A stretch of 64,000 nucleotides of DNA. It comes from Dendrolimus kikuchii (lineage: Eukaryota > Arthropoda > Insecta > Lepidoptera > Lasiocampidae). The notes below the pieces were generated by a model. It worked only from the letters and a program-made list of their open reading frames with translations, searched no databases and was not told the DNA's origin. Location of the stretch: contig CM034395.1 in NCBI GenBank assembly GCA_019925095.2, forward strand, positions 13,189,713 to 13,253,712, given 5' to 3'. Below, piece by piece: positions 62,362 to 64,000 of the stretch. The position numbers and the translations under genes were made by a program. Each line of letters opens with the position of its first letter. Position 1 is the first letter of the stretch.

Positions 62362-63886
62362 AATCTACTTTCTCACCTCGAGTCAGACCTGTAACTTGTC
62401 ACATTGTCGTGTCTGCAATATCCATTGGTCAATAGGAAGTAGATGATTAGACCTGTTTTTAGGGAGGACTTTTGAATATACGAAGACACATACCAGTCCC
62501 AAACAAATAGTCTAGACACAGTTATGATTTCTTCCTTAATCTACCATAATAAAACCGCTAAATGACGAAAATCATTTAGTAAAGTAAGTTCTGATAAAAC
62601 ATTACCCAATATCTACAATTCATAAGTACTTACACTATAATAATATAAATATCGGCTATATGTGTGTCTGAACACACGCATTCAAAGGTTCCGTAGAGCT
62701 GACAAACATTCATTGTTTTTGTCTTTTGTTCACGGAATCGTAAAAAAACAACAACACCACATGCCTCAAAAATAACTAATGTTTTTATGATTTTTGCACA
62801 AATAATTTTTTTACCTTTAAAAGTTAAAACGAGGCGCATAATTAATGCGACTTAGGTAGCGAATATCACGCTATACGTAAAAAACATCGTTTTGATTTTT
62901 ATAGAACTTACTGACAATATCAAATTCGACCCTTAACTACATTGTATAGTAGCTATTCCTAATTATTCTTTATTTTTCCGCGATCTCACCGTAACATTGT
63001 AAGTAGCATATAAATTACATCTTATTACCAAATTTCAATCACATAGACCTCCTAATTGTCGAGTAATTATACTCTGACATAAGTACATAGATAAGCAAAC
63101 CGACGTTTGTGTTTGTTCTTGCTTCAGGTAACATTTCAGATCGTTATTGTATTTTTTTGCTGTCGTTAAATCGACATAAGTGACTCTTTCACTACTTGAC
63201 ATTGGCAACATCGCCCTAGCAGCAATAGCCATAAGAAAGAAAAAAACCGACGTACATGACGATTTTACAAGGGTTCCGTTTTTGACAAAGCGATTACGAA
63301 AACCTGGTAAGAGGTAACGATTTTACTCGTTAAAGCACTTTCGCAAGAATATATAATATAGGTATTATAGCCGAAGAGAAGTTTCCGAAATAACAAACAA
63401 AAGCTTACCTACTTAACGATTGTGTAACATAAAGTTTAATTAAGTCAATGTATTTATAAAAAATAAACATTAGGTAATTCTGTAATTCAGTTATTACCTA
63501 AAGCAATCTATACCGCAGTCAAGGACAATTTCAATATATTCAAGTTCTAAGTTCACAAAAATATTTGAAAGTGGACATCTCTCACTTTCAATAATTTGAG
63601 GTCAATACTATTGACAAATTAAAACAGAAGTCGAACAAGTGCCAGTAAATCTATGCCGAATAAAAGGTACAATGTAAAGTACCAACATACGCTGTCTTTG
63701 GCCATTGGCTACGGAACACCAAAACATTTGATTAAAAATACATCATGTCTTAAGACCATGTTTCTGAGTTCAAAAATTAGGAGAGATGGTGTTTAACTAC
63801 GTTAAAAAAACAATGTCGACGATTACATGCTAATTTGTCTGTAAATGTATGGCATAAACAAAAACACTTTCCTCATAGCAGTTCAA
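62362..63886. other. No gene recognised
   Basis: AT-rich; nothing supported before the LINE tail at 63887. Confidence 0.5.
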
Positions 63887-63962
63887 TATCATTACATACA
63901 TACATAACTTCATAGGCACGAACAACAGAGCGCCATTTAGGCCCATTCTTACACACCTCACT
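63887..63962 (-). mobile_element. LINE 3' tail, same family as 28450
   Basis: Reverse complement of 28768-28860 with few differences (GTGAGGTGTGTAAGAATGGG, CCTAAATGGCGCTC, CGTGCCTA, then (TATG)n). It is severely 5'-truncated. Confidence 0.75.
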
Positions 63963-64000
63963 ATTCTATACTAACTTCAATATTATTATATTTGCAAAAT

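Noticed and set aside
1..64000. CRISPR arrays, rRNA genes, bacterial operons, phage or viral genes
   Set aside because: No regularly spaced repeats with spacers, no rRNA-like conserved blocks and no compact gene clusters; intron-containing genes and insect retroelements argue for a eukaryotic chromosome.

Overview
This window looks like insect nuclear DNA, most probably from a moth or butterfly (Lepidoptera). It is AT-rich and intron-rich. It carries short non-autonomous Helitrons of the type common in Lepidoptera, a recurrent ~300-bp retroposon ending in a CAATAAA tail, and R1-, RTE- and R4/Dong-like LINE remnants. There are no bacterial features, rRNA genes or CRISPR arrays. The species cannot be named from the sequence alone.

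The only host genes I can support are two arylsulfatase B-like (ARSB-like) genes. They lie head to tail on the minus strand and fill about 23.4-56.6 kb (possibly to 58.7 kb). The upstream copy, gene B (56555 down to 38297, possibly with a further 5' exon near 58.65 kb), and the downstream copy, gene A (35798 down to 23421), share the same seven-exon architecture: equal intron phases and near-identical exon lengths (160, 227, 106/109, 153 and 666/669 nt for exons 2-6). Both keep the formylglycine motif (C-T-P-S-R or C-T-P-A-R) and every metal- and sulfate-binding residue I could place by family comparison, so both appear catalytically competent. They differ at the ends: A has a clear signal peptide and a normal C-terminus, while B has no obvious signal peptide in its recognised first exon and carries a long Asn/Ser-rich tail.

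Region by region: 1-23.4 kb holds no supported host gene; it has a frameshifted but full-length mariner (1575-2852), a relic mariner (about 21.85-22.99 kb), foldback elements, tRNA-type SINEs, retroposon copies and a LINE C-terminal relic (13.9-14.5 kb). 23.4-35.8 kb is gene A; its introns hold a Tc1-like foldback element, LINE pieces and a nearly complete but broken R4/Dong-like LINE in intron 1. 35.8-38.3 kb is the spacer between the two genes. 38.3-56.6 kb is gene B; its introns are packed with Helitrons, nested retroposons, an R1 tail inserted in an RTE-like LINE, and a 1-kb hairpin element split by an RTE tail. 56.6-64 kb has a second R4/Dong-like 3' end, an R1-clade relic and LINE tails.

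I found no undescribed multi-gene system. The most interesting points are the duplicated sulfatase pair, a Helitron sitting five bases inside a gene B splice donor, the possible stop-loss tail of gene B, and several cleanly datable nested or foldback elements.
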